DNA from: Saccharothrix luteola
Lineage (GTDB): Bacteria; Actinomycetota; Actinomycetes; Mycobacteriales; Pseudonocardiaceae
Length of the DNA stretch: 64,000 nucleotides
Assembly: GCF_020859565.1 (NCBI RefSeq)
Contig: NZ_JAJHUO010000008.1
Coordinates: forward strand, 264,193-328,192
Direction: 5' to 3'
The notes under the pieces were generated by a model. The model did no database searches. It worked only from the letters and a program-made list of their open reading frames with translations, and was not told where the DNA came from. Each line of letters opens with the position of its first letter. Position 1 is the first letter of the stretch. The position numbers were made by a program, and so were the translations under genes. Below, one piece after another: positions 32,873-44,051 of this stretch.

Positions 32873-34351
32873 ATGCTCGAGGGTGTCCCCACCCCAGTCA
32901 GCACGATCGTCCTCGCAGCGGGTGAAGGCACCCGCATGCGCTCAGCCACCCCGAAGGTCTTGCACCGCGTCGCGGGTCGTTCCCTGGTGGAGCACGCCGT
33001 GCGCGCCGCCGCCGGGACGGACCCGGACCACCTCGCCGTCGTGGTCGGCCACGGCCGCGCCGCGGTCGCCGACCACCTCGACAGCCTGTCCACCGCGCTG
33101 GACCGCAAGGTCACCGTGGCGGTGCAGGAGCAGCAGAAGGGCACCGGGCACGCGGTCGGCTGCGGGCTCGCCGAGCTGCCGTCCGACCTCGGCGGCACGG
33201 TCGTGGTGACCTACGGCGACGTGCCGCTGCTGGACTCCGACACGTTGCGCGGACTGCTCGCCGAGCACGGCGCGCGCGGCAACGCCGTCACCGTGCTGAC
33301 CGCCGTGGTGGCCGACCCCACCGGGTACGGGCGGATCGTGCGGTCCGCGGACGGCTCGGTCGAGGGCATCGTCGAGCAGAAGGACGCCACGCCCGAGCAG
33401 CGGGAGATCACCGAGATCAACTCCGGGGTGTACGCGTTCGACGCGGCCGTGCTGCGCGACGGGCTGTCCCGGCTTTCCACCGACAACGCGCAGGGCGAGC
33501 TGTACCTGACCGACGTGCTGACGATCGCGCGCGGCGACGGCCGGCGCGTGGGCGCGCTGGTGACGTCGGACGCCTGGCTGGTCGAGGGCGTGAACGACCG
33601 CGTGCAGCTGGCCAGGCTGGGCGCCGAGCTGAACCGCAGGCTGGTGGAGGCCGCGATGCGCTCGGGCGTGACCGTCGTCGACCCGGCCACCACGTGGCTG
33701 GACGCCGACGTGCGGCTGGAGCGGGACGTGCTGATCGAGCCGAACGTGCAGCTGCGGGCCGGCACCACCGTCGGCGAGGGCGCGGTCGTCGGCCCGGACA
33801 CCACGCTGTCGGCCTGCGTGATCGGCGCGGGCGCGACCGTGGTGCGCACGCACGGCTCCGGCGCGGAGATCGGCGCGGGCGCGTCCGTCGGCCCGTTCGC
33901 CTACCTGCGGCCGGGCACCCGGCTCGGCGAGCGCGGCAAGATCGGCACCTTCGTGGAGACGAAGAACTCCGACATCGGCGCGGGCAGCAAGGTGCCGCAC
34001 CTGAGCTACATCGGCGACACGACCATCGGCGAGCACTCCAACATCGGCGCGGCCAGCGTCACGGTCAACTACGACGGCGTGAACAAGCACCGGACCACGA
34101 TCGGGTCCTACTGCCGCACCGGTTCGGACAACATGTTCGTCGCGCCGGTCACCGTCGGCGACGGCGCGTACACCGGCGCGGGGACCGTGGTGCGGCGCGA
34201 CGTGCCGCCCGGCGCGCTGGCCGTGTCCGGCGGACCCCAGCGCAACCTGGACGGATGGGTGGTGTCCCGCCGGGCGGGCACGCCTTCGGCCGAAGCGGCG
34301 GAGCGCGCTCTGACGCCCGAGAATGCAGGCACAACCGATGAAGGGCGCTGA
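32873..34351 (+). CDS. glmU: Bifunctional UDP-N-acetylglucosamine pyrophosphorylase / glucosamine-1-P acetyltransferase
   Basis: This 492-residue enzyme makes UDP-GlcNAc for peptidoglycan. The N-terminal uridyltransferase domain has [18 protein letters not shown] and the GxGTGH-type [11 protein letters not shown]. The C-terminal left-handed beta-helix acetyltransferase has hexapeptide repeats and conserved [20 protein letters not shown], then [10 protein letters not shown]. The ATG at 32873 follows GGGAG. Its stop is one base before the prs start, so glmU-prs is an operon. The C-terminal tail ([20 protein letters not shown]) is disordered, as in other actinobacteria. Confidence 0.97.
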   Translation: MLEGVPTPVSTIVLAAGEGTRMRSATPKVLHRVAGRSLVEHAVRAAAGTDPDHLAVVVGHGRAAVADHLDSLSTALDRKVTVAVQEQQKGTGHAVGCGLAELPSDLGGTVVVTYGDVPLLDSDTLRGLLAEHGARGNAVTVLTAVVADPTGYGRIVRSADGSVEGIVEQKDATPEQREITEINSGVYAFDAAVLRDGLSRLSTDNAQGELYLTDVLTIARGDGRRVGALVTSDAWLVEGVNDRVQLARLGAELNRRLVEAAMRSGVTVVDPATTWLDADVRLERDVLIEPNVQLRAGTTVGEGAVVGPDTTLSACVIGAGATVVRTHGSGAEIGAGASVGPFAYLRPGTRLGERGKIGTFVETKNSDIGAGSKVPHLSYIGDTTIGEHSNIGAASVTVNYDGVNKHRTTIGSYCRTGSDNMFVAPVTVGDGAYTGAGTVVRRDVPPGALAVSGGPQRNLDGWVVSRRAGTPSAEAAERALTPENAGTTDEGR

Positions 34352-34352
34352 C

Positions 34353-35336
34353 GTGAACCCCACGATGGCCGGGACACCCAAGAAGAACCTGATGCTCTTC
34401 GGCGGGCGGGCCTACCCCGAGCTGACCGAGCAGGTGGCCAAGCACCTGAACGTGTCGGTGACCCCGCAGTCGGCGTACGACTTCGCCAACGGCGAGATCT
34501 TCGTGAGGTTCGAGGAGAGCGTGCGCGGCTGCGACGCGTTCGTGATCCAGTCGCACTGCGCGCCCATCAACCAGTGGCTGATGGAGCAGCTGATCATGGT
34601 GGACGCGCTCAAGCGCGCGTCCGCGAAGCGCATCACCGTGATCATGCCGTTCTACCCGTACGCGCGGCAGGACAAGAAGCACCGCGGCCGTGAGCCGATC
34701 TCGGCCCGCCTGGTCGCGGACCTGTTCAAGACCGCGGGCGCGGACCGCCTGGTGGCCGTGGACCTGCACACCGCGCAGATCCAGGGCTTCTTCGACGGCC
34801 CGGTGGACCACCTCTGGGCCATGCCGCTGCTGGCCGAGCACATCAAGGCCAAGTACGCGGGCCGCGAGATCACCGTCGTCTCCCCCGACGCCGGCCGCAC
34901 CAAGCTGGCCGAGAAGTGGGCGGACACCCTCGGCGGCACGCCGATCGCGTTCATCCACAAGACCCGCGACCCGCTGCGGCCGAACGAGGTCGTGGCCAAC
35001 CGGGTCGTCGGCCAGGTCGAGGGCAGGCTGTGCGTCGTCATCGACGACATGATCGACACCGGCGGCACGATCACCAAGGCGGTGGAGCAGCTGCTCGACG
35101 AGGGCGCGTCGGACGTCGTCATCGCCGCCACCCACCCGGTCCTGTCCGGCCCGGCCGTCGAGCGGCTGCGCGACTGCGGCGCCCGTGAGGTCGTGTTCAC
35201 CGACACCCTCCCGATCCCGGCGGAGAAGCGGTTCGACGCCATGACCGTCCTGCCGATCGCGCCGCTGCTGGCGCGCGTGATCCAGGAGGTCTTCGAGGAC
35301 GGCTCGGTGACCTCCCTGTTCGACGGCAACGCCTGA
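34353..35336 (+). CDS. prs: Ribose-phosphate pyrophosphokinase
   Basis: This 327-residue PRPP synthase supplies phosphoribosyl pyrophosphate for nucleotide, His and Trp synthesis. It has the ATP/ribose-5-P region FANGEIFVRFEESVRGCDAF, the flexible loop YARQDKKHRGREPISA, the Mg-binding VDLHTAQIQGFF, and the PRPP loop VVIDDMIDTGGTITKA. The GTG at 34353 was chosen: it sits one base after the glmU stop with GAAGGG inside glmU as its ribosome-binding site. Upstream ATGs in the same frame lie within glmU. A gene-end repeat array follows. Confidence 0.97.
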   Translation: MNPTMAGTPKKNLMLFGGRAYPELTEQVAKHLNVSVTPQSAYDFANGEIFVRFEESVRGCDAFVIQSHCAPINQWLMEQLIMVDALKRASAKRITVIMPFYPYARQDKKHRGREPISARLVADLFKTAGADRLVAVDLHTAQIQGFFDGPVDHLWAMPLLAEHIKAKYAGREITVVSPDAGRTKLAEKWADTLGGTPIAFIHKTRDPLRPNEVVANRVVGQVEGRLCVVIDDMIDTGGTITKAVEQLLDEGASDVVIAATHPVLSGPAVERLRDCGAREVVFTDTLPIPAEKRFDAMTVLPIAPLLARVIQEVFEDGSVTSLFDGNA

Positions 35337-35343
35337 CACGAGC

Positions 35344-35460
35344 GCTCGACTCTCGCGTTCTGAACGTAGGACACACGCGCGTGTCCTACGTTCAGCGCGC
35401 GAGAGTCCTACGTTCGGAACGCGCGTGTCCTACGTTCAGGACCCCTGAGTTCACCGTTCG
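35344..35460. repeat. Gene-end unit array, locus 3
   Basis: This array holds a perfect 15-bp stem: CTGAACGTAGGACAC pairs with GTGTCCTACGTTCAG around a 6-nt ACGCGC centre (about 35360-35395). The units CGCGAGAGTCCTACGTTCGG and CGCGTGTCCTACGTTCAGGA follow. It starts 8 bp after the prs stop and could terminate prs transcription before rplY. Confidence 0.75.
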
Positions 35461-35492
35461 CGACGGCCCCGGCCGGGCGTTCAGGCCCCCGA

Positions 35493-35523
35493 TTAGGCCC
35501 CGCCCAGCGGATCGGCCTACACT
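35493..35523 (+). promoter_or_regulatory. Candidate rplY promoter
   Basis: TTAGGC (35493-35498) and TACACT (35518-35523) are separated by 19 bp, just after the repeat array. TACACT is a good actinobacterial -10; the -35 is weak. It implies a ~165-nt leader for rplY. Confidence 0.4.
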
Positions 35524-35550
35524 GGCCAGGTTGCCTCGGCGAGGGCGAGC

Positions 35551-35590
35551 ATCACGCTCGGCGTGATCGACGCGGCGGTTGTGATGCCGC
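35551..35590 (+). promoter_or_regulatory. Structured 5' leader of rplY
   Basis: ATCACGC and GCGTGAT form a perfect 7-bp hairpin with a 3-nt loop. A second hairpin, GCGGC with GCCGC, follows directly. Both lie between the candidate promoter and the ribosome-binding site AGGAGAG. They may be an autoregulatory leader, as for other ribosomal proteins, but I see no known leader consensus. Confidence 0.4.
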
Positions 35591-35697
35591 GCGTGTTCAC
35601 CCTCCGCGCCGCCCGCCGCCGCAGGCCAACCCCCGCTTCGCCCCGCCCGACGTACCCGCCGACGTTTACCAGGCCAGACCGTTAGGAGAGCCCCACC

Positions 35698-36303
35698 GTG
35701 TCCGAGGTCCGTCTCGCCGCAGAGCAGCGCACCGAGTTCGGCAAGGGCGCCGCCCGCCGCACCCGCCGCGCCGGCAAGATCCCCGCGGTGCTCTACGGCC
35801 ACGGTTCCGACCCGAAGCACCTGGCCCTGCCGGCGCTCGAGTTCGCCCGTGTTGTCCGCGAGCACGGTCAGAACGCAGTTCTCACGCTGGACATCGAGTC
35901 CTCCACCGAGCTGGCGCTGACCAAGACCGTCACCACGCACCCCATCAAGAACTACATCGAGCACGTCGACCTGCTGCTCGTGCAGCGGGGCGAGAAGGTC
36001 ACCGTCGAGGTGCCGATCGTCCTCACGGGCGACGCCGCCGCGGCGACCCTGCTCACGCAGGACCTCACCACCATCCAGGTGGAGGCCGACGCGCTGAACA
36101 TCCCCGAGCAGGTCGAGTACTCCATCGCCGGTCTGACCGCGGGCACCCAGGTGCACGCCTCCGACCTGGTCCTGCCGGCCGGCACCACGCTGGTGACCGA
36201 CGGCGAGGCGATGGTCCTCGCGGTGAACGCCGCGCCGACCGCCGCCGAGCTGGACGGCGACACCGGTGAGGCCGCCGAGCCCGAGGCCACCGAAGAAGGC
36301 TGA
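35698..36303 (+). CDS. rplY: Ribosomal protein bL25 (Ctc form)
   Basis: This 201-residue protein binds 5S rRNA in the large subunit. The N-terminal L25 domain (RTEFGKGAARRTRRAGKIPA, VLYGHGSDPKHLALP) and the C-terminal TL5/Ctc beta domain (EVPIVLTGDAAAATLL, EYSIAGLTAGTQVHASDLVL) are both present. The acidic tail (TGEAAEPEATEEG) is typical of actinobacteria. The GTG at 35698 follows TTAGGAGAG. It is followed by a DivIVA-repeat gene and pth. Confidence 0.96.
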   Translation: MSEVRLAAEQRTEFGKGAARRTRRAGKIPAVLYGHGSDPKHLALPALEFARVVREHGQNAVLTLDIESSTELALTKTVTTHPIKNYIEHVDLLLVQRGEKVTVEVPIVLTGDAAAATLLTQDLTTIQVEADALNIPEQVEYSIAGLTAGTQVHASDLVLPAGTTLVTDGEAMVLAVNAAPTAAELDGDTGEAAEPEATEEG

Positions 36304-36361
36304 GCCCATCACGTCGGGCAACTCGAACGGCACGCCTCCCCCGCCGCACGGCTGGGGTGGC

Positions 36362-36874
36362 GTGCCGTTCCCGTTCCTGAGCCCGGCGCAGGTGCGCGCC
36401 ACCCGGTTCCCCCGCAAGAGGGGCAAGGGCTACGACCCGGCGCAGGTGGACGCGTTCGTGCTGCGCATCGCCGACGCGCTGGCCGGACGCACGTCGCTGC
36501 ACCCCGACCAGGTGCGCACGATCGCGTTCACCGAGATCGCCGGCGGGTACGACCAGCGGACTGTGGACGACTTCCTGGCCGCTTTGGAGCACCAGCTGCG
36601 GTCCGGTCACGTGCCGCCGACCACGTTGCAGACCGGTGAGGCGGTGCTGGCGGTGAAGCTGCCGCGCTCGCCGAACGGCTACGATCGCGGCGAAGTCGAC
36701 GCGTTCCTCGGCCGGGCCGCCGCGGCGCTGGACGGGCGGGGGCGGATGACCTCCGGCGAGGTGCGCCACACCAGGTTCACCACCACGTCCGGGCTGCGCC
36801 GGGGCTACCAGGTGCGCGCGGTGGACGCCCTGTTGGACGAGCTTGAGCAGGAGTTGCGGTTCCGTGGTCGATGA
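36362..36874 (+). CDS. DivIVA-like (DivI1A) repeat protein, four units
   Basis: The product has about 170 residues in four ~40-residue units with the pattern VRxxxF...GYDxxxVDx[35 protein letters not shown] and [11 protein letters not shown]. Such units occur in actinobacterial DivI1A-repeat proteins (TIGR03544-type). The role is unknown, perhaps polar or septal scaffolding. The start is uncertain. GTG 36362 gives a compact protein, while a GTG at 36266 would overlap rplY by 38 bp. Its 3' end overlaps the pth start by 11 bp. A larger paralogue lies at 39530-40831. Confidence 0.8.
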   Translation: MPFPFLSPAQVRATRFPRKRGKGYDPAQVDAFVLRIADALAGRTSLHPDQVRTIAFTEIAGGYDQRTVDDFLAALEHQLRSGHVPPTTLQTGEAVLAVKLPRSPNGYDRGEVDAFLGRAAAALDGRGRMTSGEVRHTRFTTTSGLRRGYQVRAVDALLDELEQELRFRGR

Positions 36875-37433
36875 CGTCGCCCTGGTCGTCGGGCTGGGCA
36901 ACTCCGGCTCCAAGTACGAGGGCAACCGGCACAACGTCGGCTTCCTCGTGCTGGACGAGCTGGCCGCGCGCGTAGGTGGGAGGTTCAAGGCCCACAAGGG
37001 CGGCGCCGAGGTCCTCGAGGGCCGGTTGGCCGGCCGCCGGGTCGTGCTGGCGAAGCCGCGCGGCTACATGAACACCTCCGGCGGACCGGTGGCGGGCACG
37101 GCGAACTTCTACAAGGCGCCGCCGTCGTCGATCATCGTCGTGCACGACGAGCTGGACCTGCCGTTCGGCGCGGTGCGGCTCAAGCTCGGCGGCGGCGAGA
37201 ACGGGCACAACGGGCTGCGGTCGATCACGAAGTCGTTGGGCACCAAGGACTACCACCGGGTGCGGTTCGGGGTGGACCGGCCGCCGGGCCGGATGGACCC
37301 CGCCGACTACGTGCTGCGCGACTTCTCGCTGGTGGAGCGCAAGCAGCTGGCGCTGGAGCTGGACCGGGCGGCGGACGCCGTGGAGGCGTTGCTGGAGCTG
37401 GGGCTGGAAGCCGCCCAGAACAAGTTCCACTGA
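36864..37433 (+). CDS. pth: Peptidyl-tRNA hydrolase
   Basis: This 189-residue Pth recycles tRNA from dropped-off peptidyl-tRNA. It has [20 protein letters not shown] with the catalytic His, [26 protein letters not shown], and [13 protein letters not shown]. It is standard length. The GTG at 36864 gives the usual N-terminus; the ribosome-binding site GGAG lies inside the DivI1A-repeat gene. Synteny rplY-pth is conserved in actinobacteria. It converges on a truncated acetyltransferase gene. Confidence 0.96.
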   Translation: MVDDVALVVGLGNSGSKYEGNRHNVGFLVLDELAARVGGRFKAHKGGAEVLEGRLAGRRVVLAKPRGYMNTSGGPVAGTANFYKAPPSSIIVVHDELDLPFGAVRLKLGGGENGHNGLRSITKSLGTKDYHRVRFGVDRPPGRMDPADYVLRDFSLVERKQLALELDRAADAVEALLELGLEAAQNKFH

Positions 37434-37458
37434 GCACAAGTCCCCCTGGTTCCTCACG

Positions 37459-37776
37459 TCCCCCGCCCCGCCGGTCGGGCAGCACGTACACCGACTGCAC
37501 GTCGCCCGACGCCCGGTCGAAGGCCGCGGGGTGCGGCACCCGGGGCACGACCGCGAGCCAGGCCATGCCGACGACCCGCCCACCCGCGACCGCGACCGCG
37601 CACCGATGCGTCGCCGCGTGCGCACGCGCCCAGGCGGCGAACCGGGTCACGAACTCCTCGGAGGGCACCTCGCCGCGACTCTCCACCGTCCACCGCCGGC
37701 GCAGCTCGGCCACGGCGTGCAGGTCCTGGTCACGGGCGAGGCGGATCTCCACCTCGTCCACGGGCCCTGAGGTCAT
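37459..37776 (-). pseudogene. Truncated GNAT acetyltransferase
   Basis: From the ATG at 37776 the sequence reads as a GNAT fold: VEIRLARDQDLHAVAELRRR, then AVAVAGGRVVGMAWLAVVP, then QSVYVLPDRRGGG, which begins the acetyl-CoA-binding loop (RRxGxG). After that the frame continues antisense to pth with Pro/Arg/Ala-rich content that is not GNAT-like. About 45 residues of the usual C-terminal half are missing. A deletion or frameshift at about 37459 is likely. Its ATG overlaps the acyl ligase stop as ATGA, so it was once the distal gene of that operon. Confidence 0.7.
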
Positions 37777-39422
37777 CCCGTGGGCACCAAGCCCACGGCG
37801 GCGGAACGGCGGAGCTTGCCGGACGGCGTCTTCGGCAGGCTGCCCGGCTTGAGCACGACCACCGAGAACGGCCGCAGCCCGACCGCGTCCACGACCCGCG
37901 CGCTGATCTCCTTGCTCAACGCCCGCACCGCGTCCTCCTCGCCGGCCAGCTTCGACTCGACCACCACGGCGAACCGCTCACGGCGCGTGCCCGCGTCCAG
38001 CCGCACGGCCACCGCGTTGCCCGCGCGCACGCCCTCCACGGCGGTCGCGGCGCGCTCGATGTCCGTGGGGTAGATGTTGCGCCCACCCATGATGATCACG
38101 TCCTTGCGCCGCCCGCAGACGACGACCTGGCCGTCCACCACGTAGCCCTCGTCGCCGGTGTCCAGCCAGCCCTCGGCGTCCTGGGTGTCCCTCGGGCCGT
38201 CCACGGTGAGGTAGCCGGGCGTCACGGCCTCGCCGCGCACCCGCAGCTGACCGACCTCGCGCTCGCCGAGCACCTTGCCCTCGTCGTCCGCCACCTGCAC
38301 CTCCAGCCCCGGCAACGGCGGCCCGAGCAGCGGGAACGCCCGCGCGTTGGGGCTGTCCGGCGGCACGGGCACGGCCCGGTGGCCCGCCTCCAGCTCCTCC
38401 GGGTCGACCACGTCGACCGAGAGGCCGGTGAACACCGGCGCGAACGCCACGCCCAGCGTCGTCTCCGCCATGCCGTACGCGCACAGCACGCACTCGGGGC
38501 GCAGCCCGAACCGCGCGCCCGCGTCGGTGAACATCTTCACCGCGGCCGGGTCGATGGGCTCGGCGCCGTTGAGCGCGATGCGCAGCTTGGACAGGTCGAA
38601 CGCGCCGTCGTCCACGCCCTGCATGCGGCGGGCGGCGATGGCGTAGGCGAAGTTCGGGGCCGCGGTGATCGTGCCCTGGTAGCGGCTGATCAGGTCCGGC
38701 CACAGGGTGGGCCGGCCGAGGAAGTCGACCGGCGTGACCTTGACCAGGTCGATGCCGAACAGCATCGGCACGGTCAGGAAGCCGACCATCCCCATGTCGT
38801 GGAACAGCGGCAGCCAGGAGACCATCCGGTCGGTCTCCGGGTCGAGCTCGGCGGCGATCTCCATGGCCTTGGCGTTGGACCACAGGTTGCCGTGCGTGAT
38901 GCGGACGGCCTTCGGGTCGGCCGTGGAACCGCTGGTGAGCTGCAGCAGCGCGGGCAGGTCCTCGTCGACGTCGACGGGCGCCGCCAGCGGCTCGCCGTCC
39001 AGCTCGGCCAGCCTGCGGTAGGAGACGCCGTGCTCGTCCAGCACGCCCGACAGCGCGTCGAACGGCGCGCCGAGCAGCACCAGCTTCGCGCCGATCATGG
39101 TGAGCACGCGCAACGTGTCACCGGCCCACTCGGCGAGGTCGGTGCGCGCCGTCGGCTGGTGCAGCATCGTCGTGCTGCCGCCGGCCAGCCACACCGCCTG
39201 CACGGCGGGCGCGATCTCCGCCGGGTCGCCCGCCAGGACGGCGATCGACTCGCCGCGCGCGACCCCGTCCGCCACGAGGGCGCCCGCCATGCGGGTGGCC
39301 TGCCGGTGCACCTCCGCCCAGGACCTGCGGACCGGAGCGCTCGGCTCCCCCGTGGTCATGCCCCGCGCCTGTCCTCCGGCGCCCGTAGCGGTTGCCACCA
39401 TCGTGTCCACGAACCGGCTCAT
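37773..39422 (-). CDS. Fatty acyl-AMP ligase / acyl-CoA synthetase
   Basis: The 549-residue ANL-superfamily adenylating enzyme has the P-loop-like LLQLTSGSTADPKAVRITHG, an A5-type CAYGMAETTLGVAF, GWLDTGDEGYVVDGQVVVCG, RRKDVIIMGGRNIYP and the C-terminal Lys in LPKTPSGKLRRS. It most resembles long-chain fatty-acyl-AMP/CoA ligases, and the gene beside pth in M. tuberculosis (pks16) is of the same kind. AMP versus CoA product cannot be settled by eye. The start is ATG 39422 (MSRFVDTMV). No carrier protein or PKS is adjacent. Confidence 0.9.
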   Translation of the reverse strand: MSRFVDTMVATATGAGGQARGMTTGEPSAPVRRSWAEVHRQATRMAGALVADGVARGESIAVLAGDPAEIAPAVQAVWLAGGSTTMLHQPTARTDLAEWAGDTLRVLTMIGAKLVLLGAPFDALSGVLDEHGVSYRRLAELDGEPLAAPVDVDEDLPALLQLTSGSTADPKAVRITHGNLWSNAKAMEIAAELDPETDRMVSWLPLFHDMGMVGFLTVPMLFGIDLVKVTPVDFLGRPTLWPDLISRYQGTITAAPNFAYAIAARRMQGVDDGAFDLSKLRIALNGAEPIDPAAVKMFTDAGARFGLRPECVLCAYGMAETTLGVAFAPVFTGLSVDVVDPEELEAGHRAVPVPPDSPNARAFPLLGPPLPGLEVQVADDEGKVLGEREVGQLRVRGEAVTPGYLTVDGPRDTQDAEGWLDTGDEGYVVDGQVVVCGRRKDVIIMGGRNIYPTDIERAATAVEGVRAGNAVAVRLDAGTRRERFAVVVESKLAGEEDAVRALSKEISARVVDAVGLRPFSVVVLKPGSLPKTPSGKLRRSAAVGLVPTG

Positions 39423-39529
39423 GTCCGTCAGGGTAGAGCGATCTTCCGGCGCATTGAGCCGATAGGGCGAAACATCGGGCGCATCGTCCGGCGATACTCC
39501 CCGGTACACCACACGAAGGAGGTAATTGG

Positions 39530-40831
39530 GTGGCCGGGTTCGACGCTCGTCAGCACATGCCGGCACATCCGGCGCCGCTGTTGGGCGCGCAGGATCTGCG
39601 GCAGGTCGCCTTCCACCGCCCCCCGCCCGGTCAGCCTGGGTACGACGAGGGTCAGGTGGACGCCTTCCTGGACCGCATCGAGGCAACGCTGCTCGGCCGG
39701 GACGACGTGACCGAGCAGGACGTGCGCGAAGTGCGGTTCAGACCCTCGCGGCCCGGCTACTACGCGGCCGAGGTCGACGCGTTCATGGACCTGGTGGCCG
39801 AGACGCTCGGCTCGACGCCGCAGCGGCGCCAGGCCACCGCCCCCGCGCAGGGCGCGCACGCCACGTCGACCGGGATGCGCCCGGCGGCCAGGCTGACGCC
39901 GCAGGACGTGCGCGGTGTGCGGTTCCACAAGCCGAGACCGGGGAACCGGGGCTACCACGAGGGCGAGATCGACGCGTTCCTCGACCGGATCGAGAACACC
40001 CTGGCGGGTCGCGACCACCTGACCGCCCGGGAAGTGCAGGACTTCGAGTTCAGCCCCGCCCCGCCGGGGCAGGTGGGGTACGACGAGGACGACGTGGACA
40101 CGTTCCTCGACCTCGTCGTGGTGACCTTGGAGCGGATGCCCGCACCACCTCTCCCCTCTCCCCTCACCTCCCGCTCTTCCCCCTCCCTCGCTCCCCTCAC
40201 CCTGGCTCCCCCCGCTTCCCCCTCCCCTCTCTCCCCTGTCTCGCCTCCCACCCCTCCCGCGCCTCCGTTGCGGCCTCGTCCCGGCCCCGGCACGCGCCCG
40301 TTGACGGCCCGTGACGTCCGCACCGCCGCCTTCGGCAAGCCGCCGCGCGGCCGGCGCGGTTACCAGGAGTCGCAGGTCGACAAGTTCCTCGACCGGATCG
40401 AGAACACCCTGCTCGGCCAGGACGACCTGACCGCGCGCGAGGTCCGTGAAGTCCGCTTCAGCCGGCCCATGTTCGGCCGGCGCGGGTACGACGAGACCGA
40501 GGTGGACGCGTTCCTGGCGCGGGTGGAGAAGCAGCTGGGCGACGGACCGCCGCGGCCGAGCGCCATCCCGCCGATCACGTCGTGGAAGCAGCTGCGGTCG
40601 ATCAAGATCCCGGTGGCGGGGCCGGCGCAGCGCGGGTACCGGACGTCCCAGGTCGACCGGGTGCTCGAGGAGGTCGGCATCGCGCTCGACGGCATGCTCG
40701 GCGCGTCGTCGGCGGAGGTGGCGACGACGAAGTTCGCCACGGCGTTGATCGCGGGGCAGGGCTACGACTGCGCGTTCGTGGACGAGCTGATGCCGTTGCT
40801 GGCCGCCGAACTGCGCCGCCGCGGCCGCTGA
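39530..40831 (+). CDS. DivIVA-like (DivI1A) repeat protein, eight units
   Basis: The product has 433 residues. Eight ~40-residue units share the pattern (L)TxxDVRxVxFxxPxxGxRGYxExxVDxFLDRIExTL, for example [40 protein letters not shown] and [20 protein letters not shown]. The last two units are degenerate. A Pro/Ser/Thr linker of about 55 residues (about 204-258) splits units 1-4 from 5-8. It is probably a cytosolic scaffold related to DivIVA/Wag31 N-terminal domains. It has a perfect AAGGAGGT ribosome-binding site before the GTG start. It is divergent from the acyl ligase. Confidence 0.87.
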   Translation: MAGFDARQHMPAHPAPLLGAQDLRQVAFHRPPPGQPGYDEGQVDAFLDRIEATLLGRDDVTEQDVREVRFRPSRPGYYAAEVDAFMDLVAETLGSTPQRRQATAPAQGAHATSTGMRPAARLTPQDVRGVRFHKPRPGNRGYHEGEIDAFLDRIENTLAGRDHLTAREVQDFEFSPAPPGQVGYDEDDVDTFLDLVVVTLERMPAPPLPSPLTSRSSPSLAPLTLAPPASPSPLSPVSPPTPPAPPLRPRPGPGTRPLTARDVRTAAFGKPPRGRRGYQESQVDKFLDRIENTLLGQDDLTAREVREVRFSRPMFGRRGYDETEVDAFLARVEKQLGDGPPRPSAIPPITSWKQLRSIKIPVAGPAQRGYRTSQVDRVLEEVGIALDGMLGASSAEVATTKFATALIAGQGYDCAFVDELMPLLAAELRRRGR

Positions 40832-40842
40832 CCCCGCGAGAG

Positions 40843-40985
40843 TCCTACGTTCAGCACGCGAGAGTCCTACGCTCACGCACCCTGGATTCAACGCTCAGAC
40901 CGACCGCCCGGTCTGCCGAGTGTCGAACTCGGGTGCTCTGAACGTAGGACTCTCGCGACGTGAAGGTAGGACTCTCGCCGGTGGG
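40843..40985. repeat. Gene-end unit array, locus 4 (convergent, inverted halves)
   Basis: The left half has two CGCGAGAGTCCTACG-type units and ATTCAACGCTCAG. The right half has CTGAACGTAGGACTCTCGCG and GTGAAGGTAGGACTCTCGCC. The inverted halves meet near 40900. It fills the gap between the stops of the repeat-protein gene and the ABC-F gene. Confidence 0.78.
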
Positions 40986-42755
<1,770 letters not shown>

Positions 42756-42974
42756 GTACCAGCACCTTCATCGAGAACGGGGTGACAACGCAGTACGCCA
42801 GCCTAGCTATCGCGCCGGTGACGACAGCCCGAGCCGGCTCGTGGTAAGGGCCACGACCGGCGCCAGGGAGTCCGACGTCACAGCTCAGAGGGCACGTTCG
42901 CCGTTCTGCACCGGCTGCCCGAGGAGGACGCGTCCGGCCAGGGCGCGTGCCGGCGAAGAAGGCGGGCGCGCAGG

Positions 42975-43940
42975 TCAGGCGTGCACTTCGGGCGGGATCG
43001 GCCGGGGTGCTTCCTCGGTGCCGATGACGCGCGCGCCGTGCACCGGTCCCTGCGCCACGCGCACCGTCCGGCAGACGCCCGCACCGGCCAGCTCGGCCGC
43101 CACCCGCACCGCCGAGTCGCCGTCCGTGCAGAGGAACGCGCAGGTCGGACCCGATCCGGACACCATGCCGGCCAACGCGCCCGCGTTCACGCCCGCGCGC
43201 AGCGTGCGGCGCAGGTTGGGGCGCAGCGACACGGCGGCGGCCTGCAGGTCGTTGCCGAGCAGGAGCGCCAGCTGGCGAGGGTCGCCGGAGGACAGGCCTT
43301 CGAGCACGGCTTCCGCCTCGCCGACGCGGGGCGGGTCGCCGTCGGCGCGCAGCCGGTCCAGCTCGTCGAACACCTCGGGCGTGGACAGTCCGCGCCGGTC
43401 GAACGCCAGCACCCAGTGGAACGTGTGGCGGGACAGCACGGGCACGATCCGGTCGCCGCGGTCCGTGCCGAGGGCCGTGCCGCCGTAGATGGCGAACGGG
43501 ACGTCCGCGCCGATCTTGCCCGCGAGGCCGGCCAGCTCGTCCCGGCTGATCTCCAGCCGCCACAGCGAGGCCAGCCCGACGAGCGTCGCCGCCGCGTCCG
43601 CGCTCCCGCCCGCCATGCCGCCGGCGACCGGGATGGACTTGCGGATGACCACCCGGACCTTCGGGTCGTCGGGGTCGCGGCCGACGTGCTGGGCCAGCAC
43701 CCGCACCGCCCGCCACGCCAGGTTGGACGCGCCGGTGGGCACCGAGTCGGCGCCTTCGCCGTGCACCTCGACGCCGGGCTCCTCGGCGATGGCGACGGTC
43801 ACCTCGTCGGTCAGCGACAAGGCCTGGAAGATCGTCACCAGGTCGTGGTACCCGTCCTCGCGGGAGTCGCCCACGGCCAGGTGCAGGTTGACCTTGGCCG
43901 GGACGCGGACGGTGACCGGGGGTGGGACGACAGCGAGCAC
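42975..43940 (-). CDS. ispE: 4-diphosphocytidyl-2-C-methyl-D-erythritol kinase
   Basis: The 321-residue GHMP kinase of the non-mevalonate isoprenoid pathway phosphorylates CDP-ME. Motif 1 is [13 protein letters not shown], the GHMP ATP loop is [17 protein letters not shown] near residue 115, and motif 3 is [13 protein letters not shown]. The start is GTG 43940. It lies downstream of rsmA in related genomes, but here metQ-metI-metN and two repeat families sit between them. Confidence 0.95.
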   Translation of the reverse strand: MLAVVPPPVTVRVPAKVNLHLAVGDSREDGYHDLVTIFQALSLTDEVTVAIAEEPGVEVHGEGADSVPTGASNLAWRAVRVLAQHVGRDPDDPKVRVVIRKSIPVAGGMAGGSADAAATLVGLASLWRLEISRDELAGLAGKIGADVPFAIYGGTALGTDRGDRIVPVLSRHTFHWVLAFDRRGLSTPEVFDELDRLRADGDPPRVGEAEAVLEGLSSGDPRQLALLLGNDLQAAAVSLRPNLRRTLRAGVNAGALAGMVSGSGPTCAFLCTDGDSAVRVAAELAGAGVCRTVRVAQGPVHGARVIGTEEAPRPIPPEVHA

Positions 43941-44051
43941 GCCATGAAGCGTACGGGCGTTTCCGGGTTGCCCGCTCCTACCGACCTCTGACCTGCGGCG
44001 AAACACCCAACTCCCGCTCACGCACTCGCTTGCCCCACCCAAGGGAAGGGC

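Noticed and set aside
37773..40831. Acyl-AMP ligase taken as a sign of a polyketide or lipopeptide cluster
   Set aside because: There is no carrier protein, ketosynthase or condensation domain nearby, and the pks16-like gene beside pth is a housekeeping-region feature in mycobacteria.
42756..42974. Possible small gene between ABC-F and ispE
   Set aside because: The only frame overlaps the ispE 3' end and is Arg/Cys-rich; no ribosome-binding site was seen.
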